A DNA stretch of 64,000 bases, taken from the NCBI RefSeq assembly GCF_001426665.1, contig NZ_LMEY01000008.1, positions 1 to 64,000 of the forward strand, given 5' to 3'. Within the stretch, counting starts at the first letter, position 1; every line of letters starts with the position of its first letter. The position numbers were made by a program, and so were the translations under genes. This document shows positions 1 through 8,265 of the stretch, piece by piece. Origin of the DNA: Rhizobium sp. Root1334 (GTDB lineage Bacteria; Pseudomonadota; Alphaproteobacteria; Rhizobiales; Rhizobiaceae). A model generated the notes under the pieces. That model ran no database searches. It had not been told where the DNA came from and was given only the letters and a program-made list of their open reading frames with translations.

Positions 1-68
1 CCGCACGGCTTGCATTCGACGGTAATCACCGTTCCCTTGAAATCTCTGAGCGTCAGCAGGCCGGCCAT
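1..68 (-). CDS. 5' end of an unidentified small protein (partial)
   Basis: On the minus strand an ATG at 68 opens a frame that stays open to the window edge (22 codons). It begins MAGLLTLRDFKG and includes a CxxC-type pair (ECKPCG) just before the edge, which could be the start of a small zinc-ribbon-like protein. A purine-rich AGAGA lies directly upstream of the ATG. It would be transcribed divergently from imuA and share the 69-275 intergenic region. I do not recognise the family, and with so few residues the call rests only on the start context. Confidence 0.4.
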   Translation of the reverse strand, partial: MAGLLTLRDFKGTVITVECKPC

Positions 69-211
69 ATCTCTATTTTCTCATCCACGAAATTTTTCAT
101 CACATTCAGCATCGAATTGAATCTGCTTGATGAATCGATGGAACAACAGCCGTCTCGCGATGGTGGCTGCAGTCCACCCGATTCTTGCCCGTTGACTCAT
201 CACCGCTTAAG

Positions 212-226
212 GAACAAAAACAGAAC
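212..226 (+). promoter_or_regulatory. LexA (SOS) operator upstream of imuAB-dnaE2
   Basis: The sequence GAAC-N7-GAAC (GAACAAAAACAGAAC) lies 50 bases before the imuA start. This is an exact match to the alphaproteobacterial LexA box (GTTC-N7-GTTC read on the other strand). It is where LexA is known to repress imuA-imuB-dnaE2 cassettes, so the operon is expected to be induced by DNA damage. An AT-rich stretch follows at 227-245. Confidence 0.85.
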
Positions 227-275
227 ATATCAGCTTTTTTTGGCTATGCAAATGCACTCTTGACGTTGGAAACCG

Positions 276-2369
276 ATGCCAATCACAGCCGCCAACCCCG
301 TCATTTCCGAACTTCAGGACCGCATCCGGCGGCTTGAAGGCGGAACTGCGCGCAAGGGCGAGGTGCTGTCGTTCGGAATTACCGAGATCGACGCAAAGCT
401 TCCCGGTGGTGGGCTGGCCTGCGGCTCCTTGCACGAAGTGGCCGGTGGTGGCGCCGACGCCGTGCATGGCGCGGCCGCCGCTCTTTTTGTCGCCGGGATT
501 GTCGCGCGGACGAAAGGCGACGTCCTCTGGTGCCTGACACGACCGGATCTGTTTGCGCCGGCCTTGGCACAGGCAGGCCTCCATCATGATCGGGTCATTT
601 ATGTCGAAGCCGACCGGGAAGAGGACGTGCTCACGAATTTCGAAGAGGGCCTGCGTTTTGGTGGGCTTGGCGCCGTCGTTGCCGAGCTTGTGCGCCTGCC
701 CATGACCGCCTCGCGGCGCCTGCAGCTGGCGGCCGAGGCTTCGGGAACGATCGGGATTGCGCTGCGACGATGGCGTCGCCCGACGGAGGCAGCGGATTTC
801 GGGCAGCCGACAGCCGCCACGACACGATGGCGCATCAGCGTCCTGCCTTCCGAGCCGCTGCCCGTGCCCGGTATCGGGCGGGCACGGTGGCTGGCGGAAT
901 TGATCAGAGCAAGAGCGGGAGAAGCCGCGGAATTTGAAATAGGTGCCTGCGATGCCACGGGTCGTATCAGTCTTTCCACCGTGGCGGCAGTCGACGCGGC
1001 GGCCTTCAAGGTCGGGGTGCGGGTCGGCATGCCCGCCGCCAAAGCCCAGGCGATGATATCCGGCCTGCATTTGGTCGATGCCGATCCGGCCGGCGACGCC
1101 TTGGCGATCGAGCGCCTGGCGCTGTGGATGCTGCGCCAATATACGCCGGTCGTGGCGATGGACAGTCCCGACGGCATTGTCATGGATACCGAGGGCGCCG
1201 ACCATTTGCGCGGCGGCGAGTTGGCGATGCTCACTGGCCTTGTCAACGCTCTGAGAGGCCGCGGCCTTCACGCTCGTGGCGCCATCGCCGACACCTGGGG
1301 CAGCGCCCACGCCATTGCTCGCGCCACGCGGCGGCAGGTGATCATCGTGCCGGTTGGAGAAACGGCCAAGGCCGTCGTCAATCTGCCGATTTCCAGCCTT
1401 CGTCTGCCTCCAGGCATCGTCAGCGGTCTGGCGGTACTCGGGTTTCGCACCGTCGGCGAGCTTTCCGCAACGCCGCGGGCGCCTCTGACACTGCGCTTCG
1501 GGCCGGAGGTCGGCCGCCGGCTCGATCAGATGTTCGGGCGTGTCGTCGAACCGATCGACCCCATTCGCACAGCGGACCTGATCGAAGTGGCCAGATCTTT
1601 TTCCGAGCCGATCGGGGCTGCCGAGACCATCGCCAAATATATCGGCAAGCTGGTGGTCGAACTCTGCGCCGAATTGGAGACGCAAGGGCAGGGCGTTCGC
1701 CGCGCCGACCTGATCGTCTATCGAGTCGACAACACATTGCAGTCCCTACGCGCAGGCACGGCAAAGCCGGTGCGCGATATTGCGCGCCTGACAAAGCTTC
1801 TCTGTTCCAGCATCGAGACCATCGATCCCGGTTTCGGCATCGAAAAACTGTCTCTTGCCGCGACGATGATCGAGCCATACGAGGAAAAGCAGTGCATCTC
1901 GTCGCTTGTCGAAGAAACCGTCGTCGACGTCACGCCCCTGCTCGACAGTTTTGGAAATCGCGGCCAACGCCTGTACCGGCTGGCGCCTGTCGAAAGCGAC
2001 GTTCCCGAGCGCAATGTCGGGCGTGTCTCCCCCGTTTCCGAAAAGCTGGGTCAGGCCTGGCCGACCCGCTGGCCGCGGCCGAGCCGGATGCTGGCGCGCC
2101 CGGAGCGGATCGAGGTGATTGCGCTCACACCCGACCATCCGCCGGCATCCATGACCTGGCGCGGCAAGCGCCGGCGCATCAGGCGCGGCGATGGGCCGGA
2201 ACGGGTATTCGGCGAGTGGTGGGTTCGTTCCTCCGAAATGGAGGCGGTCAGGGATTATTATTCGGTGGAGGACGAGGACGGCAATCGCTTCTGGGTCTAT
2301 CGCTCCGGCGACGGTGTGGATCCTGCGACCGGAACGGCCAAATGGTTCCTGCACGGGATCTATGGCTGA
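276..2369 (+). CDS. ImuA-ImuB fusion protein of the translesion mutasome
   Basis: One uninterrupted 697-residue frame carries ImuA at the N-terminus (about residues 1-232, RecA/SulA-like, with [16 protein letters not shown] at 44-59) and ImuB from about residue 235 to the end (inactive Y-family polymerase, e.g. [18 protein letters not shown] and the C-terminal WRGKRRRI...FGEWW segment). In related genomes imuA and imuB are separate overlapping genes. Here the ImuA C-terminus and roughly the first 50-70 residues of ImuB appear to be missing at the join (near nt 970-995). ImuB bridges DnaE2 and the beta clamp, and ImuA contacts RecA and ImuB. The gene sits 50 bases after a LexA box, and its TGA overlaps the dnaE2 ATG. 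Family identity is confident; whether the fusion works is unknown. Confidence 0.9.
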   Translation: MPITAANPVISELQDRIRRLEGGTARKGEVLSFGITEIDAKLPGGGLACGSLHEVAGGGADAVHGAAAALFVAGIVARTKGDVLWCLTRPDLFAPALAQAGLHHDRVIYVEADREEDVLTNFEEGLRFGGLGAVVAELVRLPMTASRRLQLAAEASGTIGIALRRWRRPTEAADFGQPTAATTRWRISVLPSEPLPVPGIGRARWLAELIRARAGEAAEFEIGACDATGRISLSTVAAVDAAAFKVGVRVGMPAAKAQAMISGLHLVDADPAGDALAIERLALWMLRQYTPVVAMDSPDGIVMDTEGADHLRGGELAMLTGLVNALRGRGLHARGAIADTWGSAHAIARATRRQVIIVPVGETAKAVVNLPISSLRLPPGIVSGLAVLGFRTVGELSATPRAPLTLRFGPEVGRRLDQMFGRVVEPIDPIRTADLIEVARSFSEPIGAAETIAKYIGKLVVELCAELETQGQGVRRADLIVYRVDNTLQSLRAGTAKPVRDIARLTKLLCSSIETIDPGFGIEKLSLAATMIEPYEEKQCISSLVEETVVDVTPLLDSFGNRGQRLYRLAPVESDVPERNVGRVSPVSEKLGQAWPTRWPRPSRMLARPERIEVIALTPDHPPASMTWRGKRRRIRRGDGPERVFGEWWVRSSEMEAVRDYYSVEDEDGNRFWVYRSGDGVDPATGTAKWFLHGIYG

Positions 2370-5300
2370 TGCGCTACGCTGAGCTCCAGGTCACCAGTCA
2401 TTTTTCCTTCCTGCGCGGCGCGTCAGGCTGCGATGAGCTATTCGCTACCGCCCGGGTACTCGGCATTGAAGCGCTGGGCATTGTCGATCGCAACAGCCTT
2501 GCCGGCATCGTGCGCGCCTGGGAAGCGGCCAAGGAAACCGGCGTCCGGCTGGTGGTCGGCTGCAGGCTCGATCTGACCGACGACATTTCGATACTGGCTT
2601 ACCCGACGGACCGGCCGGCCTATTCGAGGCTTTGCCGGCTTCTTTCGCTCGGCAAGGAGCGGGGCGGCAAAGGAAAATGTATCCTCGATCTGTCAGATCT
2701 CGCCCTTTATGCGGACGGACTGCTCGCCGTCCTGGTTCCCGACGAGGCCGATGACGCATGCGCCGTCCAGCTGCGCAAGGTGAAGGAGATATTTGGCGAC
2801 CGCGCCTATATGGCCCTGACCTTGCGCCGGCGGCCGAACGATCAACTGCGCCTGCACGAGCTCAACAGCCTGGCGATCCGGCACAAGGTTCGGCCGGTCG
2901 TTACCAACGACGTGCTGTTTCACGAGCCGGGCAGGCGGCAATTGCAGGATGTCGTCACCTGCATTCGCCATCGCACAACCATCGATCAAGCCGGTTTCTT
3001 GCGCGAACGGCATGCCGATCGTTTTTTGAAGCCACCGGAGGAAATGCACCGGCTGTTCAGCCGGTACCCGGAGGCGCTCGCCCGCACCCGCGAAATTGTC
3101 GACCGCTGTCGTTTCGACATGAGCGAACTGACCTATCAATATCCCGAGGAAGCGATCATCCCCGGATTGACGGCGCAGAAGACGCTGGAAAAATTCACCT
3201 GGGAGGGCGTGCGCGATCGCTATCCCGAAGGGGTGCCTGATGATGTGGTCAAGACCCTCAATCACGAACTCGATCTGATCCGCAAACTCGAATACGCCCC
3301 TTACTTCCTGACGGTCTACAGCATCGTCCGCTTTGCGCAATCTCAGGATATCCTCTGCCAGGGTCGTGGAAGTGCTGCCAATTCCGCCGTTTGCTATATG
3401 CTGGGGATCACGGCGATCGATCCTGCCGCCAACGATCTGTTGTTCGAGCGCTTTATCTCGGAAGAGCGCAACGAGCCACCCGATATCGACGTCGATTTCG
3501 AGCATGAGCGGCGCGAAGAGGTTATCCAGTGGATCTACAAGACCTATGGTCGGCAGAAGGCTGCCCTTTGCGCGACCGTCACCCGCTACCGGGCCAAAGG
3601 CGCGCTGCGCGATGTCGGCAAGGTGCTCGGCCTGCCCGAAGACATGATCACGGCGCTGTCGGCGGGCGTCTGGGGCTGGAGCAAGGAGGGCGTCGGCGTA
3701 AAGCAGGTCAACGAACTCAACATGAACACGTCCGACCGGCGCCTGCGGCTGACATTGGAGCTGGCGCAGCAACTGATGGGGGCTCCGCGTCATCTGGGCC
3801 AGCATCCGGGCGGGTTCGTCCTGACCAATGATCGCCTCGACGAACTGGTGCCGATCGAGCAGGCCCGGATGGAGGATCGGCAAACGATCGAATGGGACAA
3901 GGACGACATCGAGGCGCTCAAATTCATGAAGGTGGATGTTCTGGCCTTGGGAATGCTGACCTGCATGGCCAAGGGCTTTGCATTGCTGGAAGAGCACAAG
4001 GGAGTGAAGCTTGATCTCGCCACCATCGAGCAGGAGGACCCGGCCACTTATGCGATGATCCGCAAGGCCGACACGCTCGGCACGTTCCAGATCGAATCGC
4101 GCGCGCAGATGTCGATGTTGCCGCGGCTGAAACCCCAGACCTATTACGACCTAGTTATTCAGGTTGCGATCGTTCGCCCCGGGCCGATCCAGGGTGACAT
4201 GGTGCATCCTTACCTGAGACGCCGCGAGGGCAAGGAGGCGGTCGTCTATCCGAAGCCGGAACTGGAGGCCGTGCTTGGCAAGACGCTGGGCGTGCCGCTG
4301 TTTCAGGAAAGCGCCATGAAAGTCGCGATCGTCTGTGCCGGTTTTACCGCCGGCGAGGCCGATGCGCTCAGACGCTCTATGGCCACATTCAAGTTCACCG
4401 GCGGCGTCAGCAAGTTCAAGGACAAGCTCGTCCAGGGAATGGTCAAGAACGGCTACACGCAAGAATTTGCCGAAAAGACCTTCTCGCAATTGGAGGGGTT
4501 TGGCTCCTATGGCTTTCCGGAGAGCCATGCCGCCTCCTTTGCTCTCATCGCCTACGCCTCGGCCTTTGTGAAATGCCATTATCCGGACGTGTTCTGTGCT
4601 GCCCTCATCAATGCGCAACCGATGGGTTTCTACGCTCCCGCCCAGATCGTGACGGATGCCCGCGCCCATGGGGTGACGATCCGGCCGGTCTGCATCAATC
4701 GTTCGCGGTGGGATTGCACGCTCGAAGAGATCAGCGGAACCGATGACCATGCCGTGCGGCTCGGTATGCGCTTGGTAAAGGGGCTGCCTGAACAGGATGC
4801 GGCAAAGATCGCGGTGGCGCGCGGCGACGAGCACTTCGTTTCCATCGACGACATGTGGCGGCGCGCTGGTGTGTCGTCGGCCTCCCTGGTCAAGCTCGCC
4901 GAAGCCGATGCGTTCCGACCGTCTTTAAACCTTGAAAGACGCGATGCGCTCTGGGCGATCAAGGCCTTGCGCGACGAGCCACTTCCACTGTTCGCGGCTG
5001 CTGCCGATCGTGAGCGGGTGGTGATCGCCGAACAGCAGGAGCCGGATGTGGCGCTTCGGCAGATGACCGAGGGCGCCAATGTCGTTGAGGACTATGGCCA
5101 TACCGGCGTGACACTGCGCGCCCATCCGGTCAGCTTCCTGCGCGAGGATCTCATTCGGCGAAACATCGTCACCTGCACTGATGCGACAACGGCGCGTGAC
5201 GGTCGCTGGTTGATGACCGCCGGCCTTGTCCTCGTCCGGCAGAAGCCCGGTAGTGCCAAGGGCGTGATGTTCATGACCATCGAGGACGAGACCGGCGTCG

Positions 5301-5632
5301 CCAATGTCGTCGTCTGGCCAAGTCTGTTCGAAAAGCAGCGTCGCGTCGTGCTCGGATCCTCAATGATGGCGATCAACGGCAAGATCCAGCGCGAAGGCGG
5401 TGTCGTGCATCTGGTGGCGCAACGGATGTTCGATCTGACGCCGGACCTGGCAAGCCTTGGCGAGCGGGATGGTTTCCGGCTGCCGTCAGGAAGCGGCGAT
5501 GAGTTCGCCCATGGAGCGCCCGGCTGCCCGGATAGCCGTGAGCGGCCGCAGGTGGGTGTCAAGGCGCGGGAAATTTACATCCCCGACCTGCATATCGATA
5601 CGCTGAAGGTGAAGAGCCGGAATTTTCAGTAG
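2369..5632 (+). CDS. dnaE2: Error-prone DNA polymerase DnaE2
   Basis: This is an alternative C-family polymerase alpha subunit of 1087 residues, the usual DnaE2 length, and it carries out error-prone synthesis past lesions. The start is the ATG overlapping the imuB stop (TGATG), giving an N-terminus [19 protein letters not shown] that opens the PHP domain. The polymerase catalytic motif PDIDVDF lies near residues 371-377. An OB-fold segment ([19 protein letters not shown]) lies at roughly residues 960-985. The open frame extends further upstream through imuB, but that part is a shadow. It is translationally coupled to the ImuA-ImuB fusion and shares its SOS promoter. The reading frame appears intact. 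Confidence 0.95.
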   Translation: MRYAELQVTSHFSFLRGASGCDELFATARVLGIEALGIVDRNSLAGIVRAWEAAKETGVRLVVGCRLDLTDDISILAYPTDRPAYSRLCRLLSLGKERGGKGKCILDLSDLALYADGLLAVLVPDEADDACAVQLRKVKEIFGDRAYMALTLRRRPNDQLRLHELNSLAIRHKVRPVVTNDVLFHEPGRRQLQDVVTCIRHRTTIDQAGFLRERHADRFLKPPEEMHRLFSRYPEALARTREIVDRCRFDMSELTYQYPEEAIIPGLTAQKTLEKFTWEGVRDRYPEGVPDDVVKTLNHELDLIRKLEYAPYFLTVYSIVRFAQSQDILCQGRGSAANSAVCYMLGITAIDPAANDLLFERFISEERNEPPDIDVDFEHERREEVIQWIYKTYGRQKAALCATVTRYRAKGALRDVGKVLGLPEDMITALSAGVWGWSKEGVGVKQVNELNMNTSDRRLRLTLELAQQLMGAPRHLGQHPGGFVLTNDRLDELVPIEQARMEDRQTIEWDKDDIEALKFMKVDVLALGMLTCMAKGFALLEEHKGVKLDLATIEQEDPATYAMIRKADTLGTFQIESRAQMSMLPRLKPQTYYDLVIQVAIVRPGPIQGDMVHPYLRRREGKEAVVYPKPELEAVLGKTLGVPLFQESAMKVAIVCAGFTAGEADALRRSMATFKFTGGVSKFKDKLVQGMVKNGYTQEFAEKTFSQLEGFGSYGFPESHAASFALIAYASAFVKCHYPDVFCAALINAQPMGFYAPAQIVTDARAHGVTIRPVCINRSRWDCTLEEISGTDDHAVRLGMRLVKGLPEQDAAKIAVARGDEHFVSIDDMWRRAGVSSASLVKLAEADAFRPSLNLERRDALWAIKALRDEPLPLFAAAADRERVVIAEQQEPDVALRQMTEGANVVEDYGHTGVTLRAHPVSFLREDLIRRNIVTCTDATTARDGRWLMTAGLVLVRQKPGSAKGVMFMTIEDETGVANVVVWPSLFEKQRRVVLGSSMMAINGKIQREGGVVHLVAQRMFDLTPDLASLGERDGFRLPSGSGDEFAHGAPGCPDSRERPQVGVKAREIYIPDLHIDTLKVKSRNFQ

Positions 5633-5645
5633 GTTCGGTGGGCAG

Positions 5646-5774
5646 CTACAGAGGAGATGCGGTCAAAAGCAATGCGACAGGGACACTGAGCGCTGAGGCG
5701 GTCAATGCCCACACAGATGCCAACTTAATCAGGCGCATTTTGCGTGCGCGGTCTTCGTCCCACTCGTATACCAT
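5646..5774 (-). CDS. Small single-span membrane protein
   Basis: A 42-residue protein starting MVYEWDEDRARKMRLIKL followed by one hydrophobic segment (about residues 19-40) ending in LLLTASPL. The start at 5774 is favoured over an upstream in-frame ATG because a strong GGAGG lies just before it. The charged head (YEWDEDRA) followed by a single span resembles small uncharacterised membrane proteins common in Rhizobiaceae. It is convergent with dnaE2, 13 bases from its stop. Function unknown. Confidence 0.6.
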   Translation of the reverse strand: MVYEWDEDRARKMRLIKLASVWALTASALSVPVALLLTASPL

Positions 5775-5866
5775 GGTCAGTCCTCCGGGCGGCAATGAAG
5801 CATTCCGAGGGTTTTGAGTCGAGTCCAGAAAAATAGAGGACAACGGTTCGTATCTCTTCAACGCGC

Positions 5867-6622
5867 TCAGTTCAGCAGTCTGTCGTCTCTCAGAATGGGC
5901 ACGGCCATGTCGATGAAGGCGCGAACCTTGGTGGGCGCGCTTTTGCCTTCGGGGTAGAGCAGGTGAATGGGGAGCGGTGGCCCCTCATGGTCGCCGAGCA
6001 AGATCTGCAACTCCCCGGCAACCAGCGCCGGGCCAATCTGGTAATGCAGGACGCGGGTGAGCCCAAAGCCGTGGCGGGCCGCGGTAATGGCCGCTTCGTT
6101 GGTGTTGCACTGGAGTGTCGGCCCGATCGTCACTTTCTGATCCTCGGCAAACCGCCATTCCGTCGAGGCCCAGGCGTTGGTCCCGCAGATCGGCGGGGTT
6201 GGCGGGAACGCCATGCTCTTCGAAGTAATGGGGCGATCGACAAACAGCGTTAGGGCCTGCACGCTCGGATAGGCGTCAAGGTAGCCGATCACGATCGGCA
6301 GCACATACATCTGCCCGAAGAGCGCCGATGCTGTTATGGCAAGCGTTCCGGTCGGTGTGGCATAGGTGCCGCCGGCAGTTGCCTCGGCCTCGGCAATGTC
6401 GGCGAGGATACGCCGGCAGTCGCTGAAATACCGGGTTCCCGCCTCCGTCATCTTCACCGAGCGGGTGGTACGCACGAAGAGACGGACCCCGATGAGATCT
6501 TCAAGCGCTGCAACCGCTCGGGTCACGGCCGGTGCACTCATGTTCATATGCCGTGCCGTCTCGGCGAAACTTTCGATCTCCGCCACCTTGACGCAGATCC
6601 GCATCGCCTGCCATCGGTCAAT
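5867..6622 (-). pseudogene. LysR-family regulator, internally deleted and missing its ATG
   Basis: The N-terminal winged helix-turn-helix is clear (MRICVKVAEIESFAETARH, then MSAPAVTRAVAALE and GVRLFVRTTRSVKMTEAG). The C-terminal effector domain resumes at EWRFAEDQKVTIGPTLQCN and runs to the end. Between RPIT and EWRF only about 30 residues remain where the family normally has about 75. That stretch reads better in another frame (YFEEHGVPANPADLRDQR), so a deletion plus two compensating frame changes is likely. Where the family starts Met-Asp-Arg-Trp-Gln, the codon here is ATT at 6622, with a good AGGGGAAAG just upstream; the first in-frame ATG is at 6604. It probably once regulated the neighbouring minus-strand enzymes. 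Confidence 0.7.
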
Positions 6623-6723
6623 TGTCTTTCCCCTGACGTCCCCGCGGCTACATTTGCATGGATCGCGTGCTTGCGCCACCCGGTAAGCGTCGCGGTCGCG
6701 TGCCTTGGAACGAGGCCGGCGCT

Positions 6724-7029
6724 TCAAGGCCGATTGAGAGCCCGGCTTGCAGCAAAGGCCTCGATCGCCTCACAGGCCTTGTGGTCCAGGCCAGCACGCT
6801 GGGCACGCTCTCGGCTCGCGTCATGCGGTGCAAGCGCAAGACCGATTGCTCGCGACAGCTGGAAATCGAAACTCGAGCCTTTGCGCAACGCGTTCAGTTC
6901 CGCGCCTGTCAGCCCGAGGATGCAGGCAGCCTGTTCTCCGTGACTGATGCGCTCGCCATCGCCACTGGCGGCGGCGAGCGCGATGTCGATGGAGAGTGTT
7001 GCCCGTGCGTCGAGCTTGAAGGGGTTCAC
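6724..7029 (-). CDS. Conserved hypothetical protein, about 100 residues
   Basis: A 101-residue, Ala-rich helical protein starting MNPFKLDARATLSIDIALAA. It has no cysteine pair or catalytic motif that I can identify. It reads as a genuine protein (mixed charged and hydrophobic helices, sensible start after an ATG at 7029). It sits 19 bases downstream of the DUF1348 gene in the same direction, so it probably belongs to the same transcript as the AhpD-like gene further upstream. A distant AhpD/carboxymuconolactone decarboxylase helical fold is conceivable but I cannot show it. Its stop overlaps an open frame leading into the LysR relic. Confidence 0.6.
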   Translation of the reverse strand: MNPFKLDARATLSIDIALAAASGDGERISHGEQAACILGLTGAELNALRKGSSFDFQLSRAIGLALAPHDASRERAQRAGLDHKACEAIEAFAASRALNRP

Positions 7030-7048
7030 GGCAGCAGCCCTTCTGCCT

Positions 7049-7513
7049 TTAGAAGCCGAAATCGCTCAGCCCCGGATGATCGTCCGGACGTCGACCAAGC
7101 GGCCAGAGGAATTTGCGATCCGCTTCCGCAATCGGCTGCTCATTGATGCTGGCATGACGGGCGCGCATCAGGCCATCCTCGGCAAACTCCCAGTTCTCGT
7201 TACCATAGGCGCGAAACCAGTGGCCACTGTCGTCGCGGTATTCATAGGCGTAACGCACGGCAATGCGATTGTCCTGGAATGCCCACAGTTCTTTGATCAG
7301 GCGGTAGTCCAGTTCCTTGTTCCACTTGCGGGTCAGAAAGGCCTCAGCTTCGGCGCGGCCGGTCAGGAATTCGGCGCGGTTGCGCCAGTGGGTGTCGAGC
7401 GTATACGCGAGCGCGACCTTGGACGCATCGCGGCTGTTCCAGCCGTCTTCCGCAAGGCGCACCTTTTCGATGGCGGACTGTTCAGTAAACGGAGGCAGGG
7501 GCGGACGGGACAT
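7049..7513 (-). CDS. DUF1348 / SnoaL-like (NTF2-fold) protein
   Basis: A 154-residue protein starting [18 protein letters not shown] with an AAGGA ribosome site just before the ATG; earlier in-frame codons lack one. The signature [21 protein letters not shown] followed by the [11 protein letters not shown] and [17 protein letters not shown] segments is typical of DUF1348, a cone-shaped NTF2-like fold often seen beside flavin enzymes. The substrate is unknown. It is 68 bases downstream of the AhpD-like gene. A decayed copy of this gene lies at 29573-29835 behind another PPOX gene, so the pairing of DUF1348 with a PPOX enzyme recurs. Confidence 0.85.
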   Translation of the reverse strand: MSRPPLPPFTEQSAIEKVRLAEDGWNSRDASKVALAYTLDTHWRNRAEFLTGRAEAEAFLTRKWNKELDYRLIKELWAFQDNRIAVRYAYEYRDDSGHWFRAYGNENWEFAEDGLMRARHASINEQPIAEADRKFLWPLGRRPDDHPGLSDFGF

Positions 7514-7581
7514 GGGAGTAATCCTTATCGAAAGGGGAAGCAGGGTCGGACGGCTCCGGAAGCGGAGGCCGTCCTTTGCCT

Positions 7582-8130
7582 TCAAGCGGCAAGGGCAGAG
7601 ATCCGGGGAAAATCGATCTCGGTGCCCAGCGCCTCGTTGACATAGTTGGTGAAGGTATTCAGCGCGACATGAGCGATGATCTCAAGGATTTCGGCATCGC
7701 CGTAGCCTGCCGCCCGCACTCTTTCGATCGCGGCAACCGTTACGGCACCGCGCGACAGAGTCAGCGCGCGGGAAAATTCCACGGCGGCCGCAGCTTTTGC
7801 ATCGAGCGACGTACCCTGCCGATTGGCCAGGATCTCGCCGTCGTCGAGCTTGGCGAATTTCGAGCCGGTATAAGTATGGGCCGACAGGCAGTAATCGCAG
7901 CCGTTCACCTCGGCCATGGCGAGCGCAATGCGTTCGCGGGTGGCGGGGGCAAGTTCGCCCTTGCCAAGCGCCGCCTGCAGTGCGGTCAGTCCGTTGAGAG
8001 CCGCCGGACTGTTCGACACGAGGCGGAAGATATTGGGGACCGAGCCGATCTGATTCTGGATGGCTTCGAGCGAAGGACGCGAGGCTTCCGGTGCGTCTTC
8101 GATGCGGGCAGGCGTTGCAATACGTGACAT
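7582..8130 (-). CDS. AhpD-like carboxymuconolactone decarboxylase-family protein
   Basis: A 182-residue all-helical protein. The AhpD-type redox motif ECxxCxxxH appears here as [10 protein letters not shown] (Cys78, Cys81, His85), which in the family gives peroxidase or disulfide reductase activity. The start [12 protein letters not shown] at 8130 is preceded by AAGGAGAAAGAC, better than the in-frame codon 42 bases upstream. The C-terminal part ([20 protein letters not shown]) is the usual second half of the CMD domain. It lies between the PPOX-reductase fusion and the DUF1348 gene on the same strand, consistent with an oxidative-stress or quinone-detoxification operon. Confidence 0.9.
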   Translation of the reverse strand: MSRIATPARIEDAPEASRPSLEAIQNQIGSVPNIFRLVSNSPAALNGLTALQAALGKGELAPATRERIALAMAEVNGCDYCLSAHTYTGSKFAKLDDGEILANRQGTSLDAKAAAAVEFSRALTLSRGAVTVAAIERVRAAGYGDAEILEIIAHVALNTFTNYVNEALGTEIDFPRISALAA

Positions 8131-8265
8131 GTCTTTCTCCTTGCGTTTGGCGGCAGGAACCATTTCCTCCACGCCCTCATGATGATCCGTTTGCGCTCGG
8201 CCATGAACGGCCGAACGGCGGAAGTGACTGTTGCTCAGGCAGCATCAATGGACGAATGGTAGCCG

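Noticed and set aside
207-1685. A 492-codon minus-strand open frame opposite imuA-imuB
   Set aside because: No recognisable domain, Arg/Gly/His-rich composition and complete overlap with a well-supported gene; typical antisense frame in high-GC DNA.
1124-2368. A long upstream extension of the dnaE2 reading frame through imuB
   Set aside because: The translated text is Arg/Ser-rich shadow of the ImuB frame; DnaE2 proper starts at the ATG overlapping the imuB stop and then has normal family length.
2693-3997. A 434-codon minus-strand open frame opposite dnaE2
   Set aside because: It mirrors dnaE2 codons and has no motif or ribosome site.
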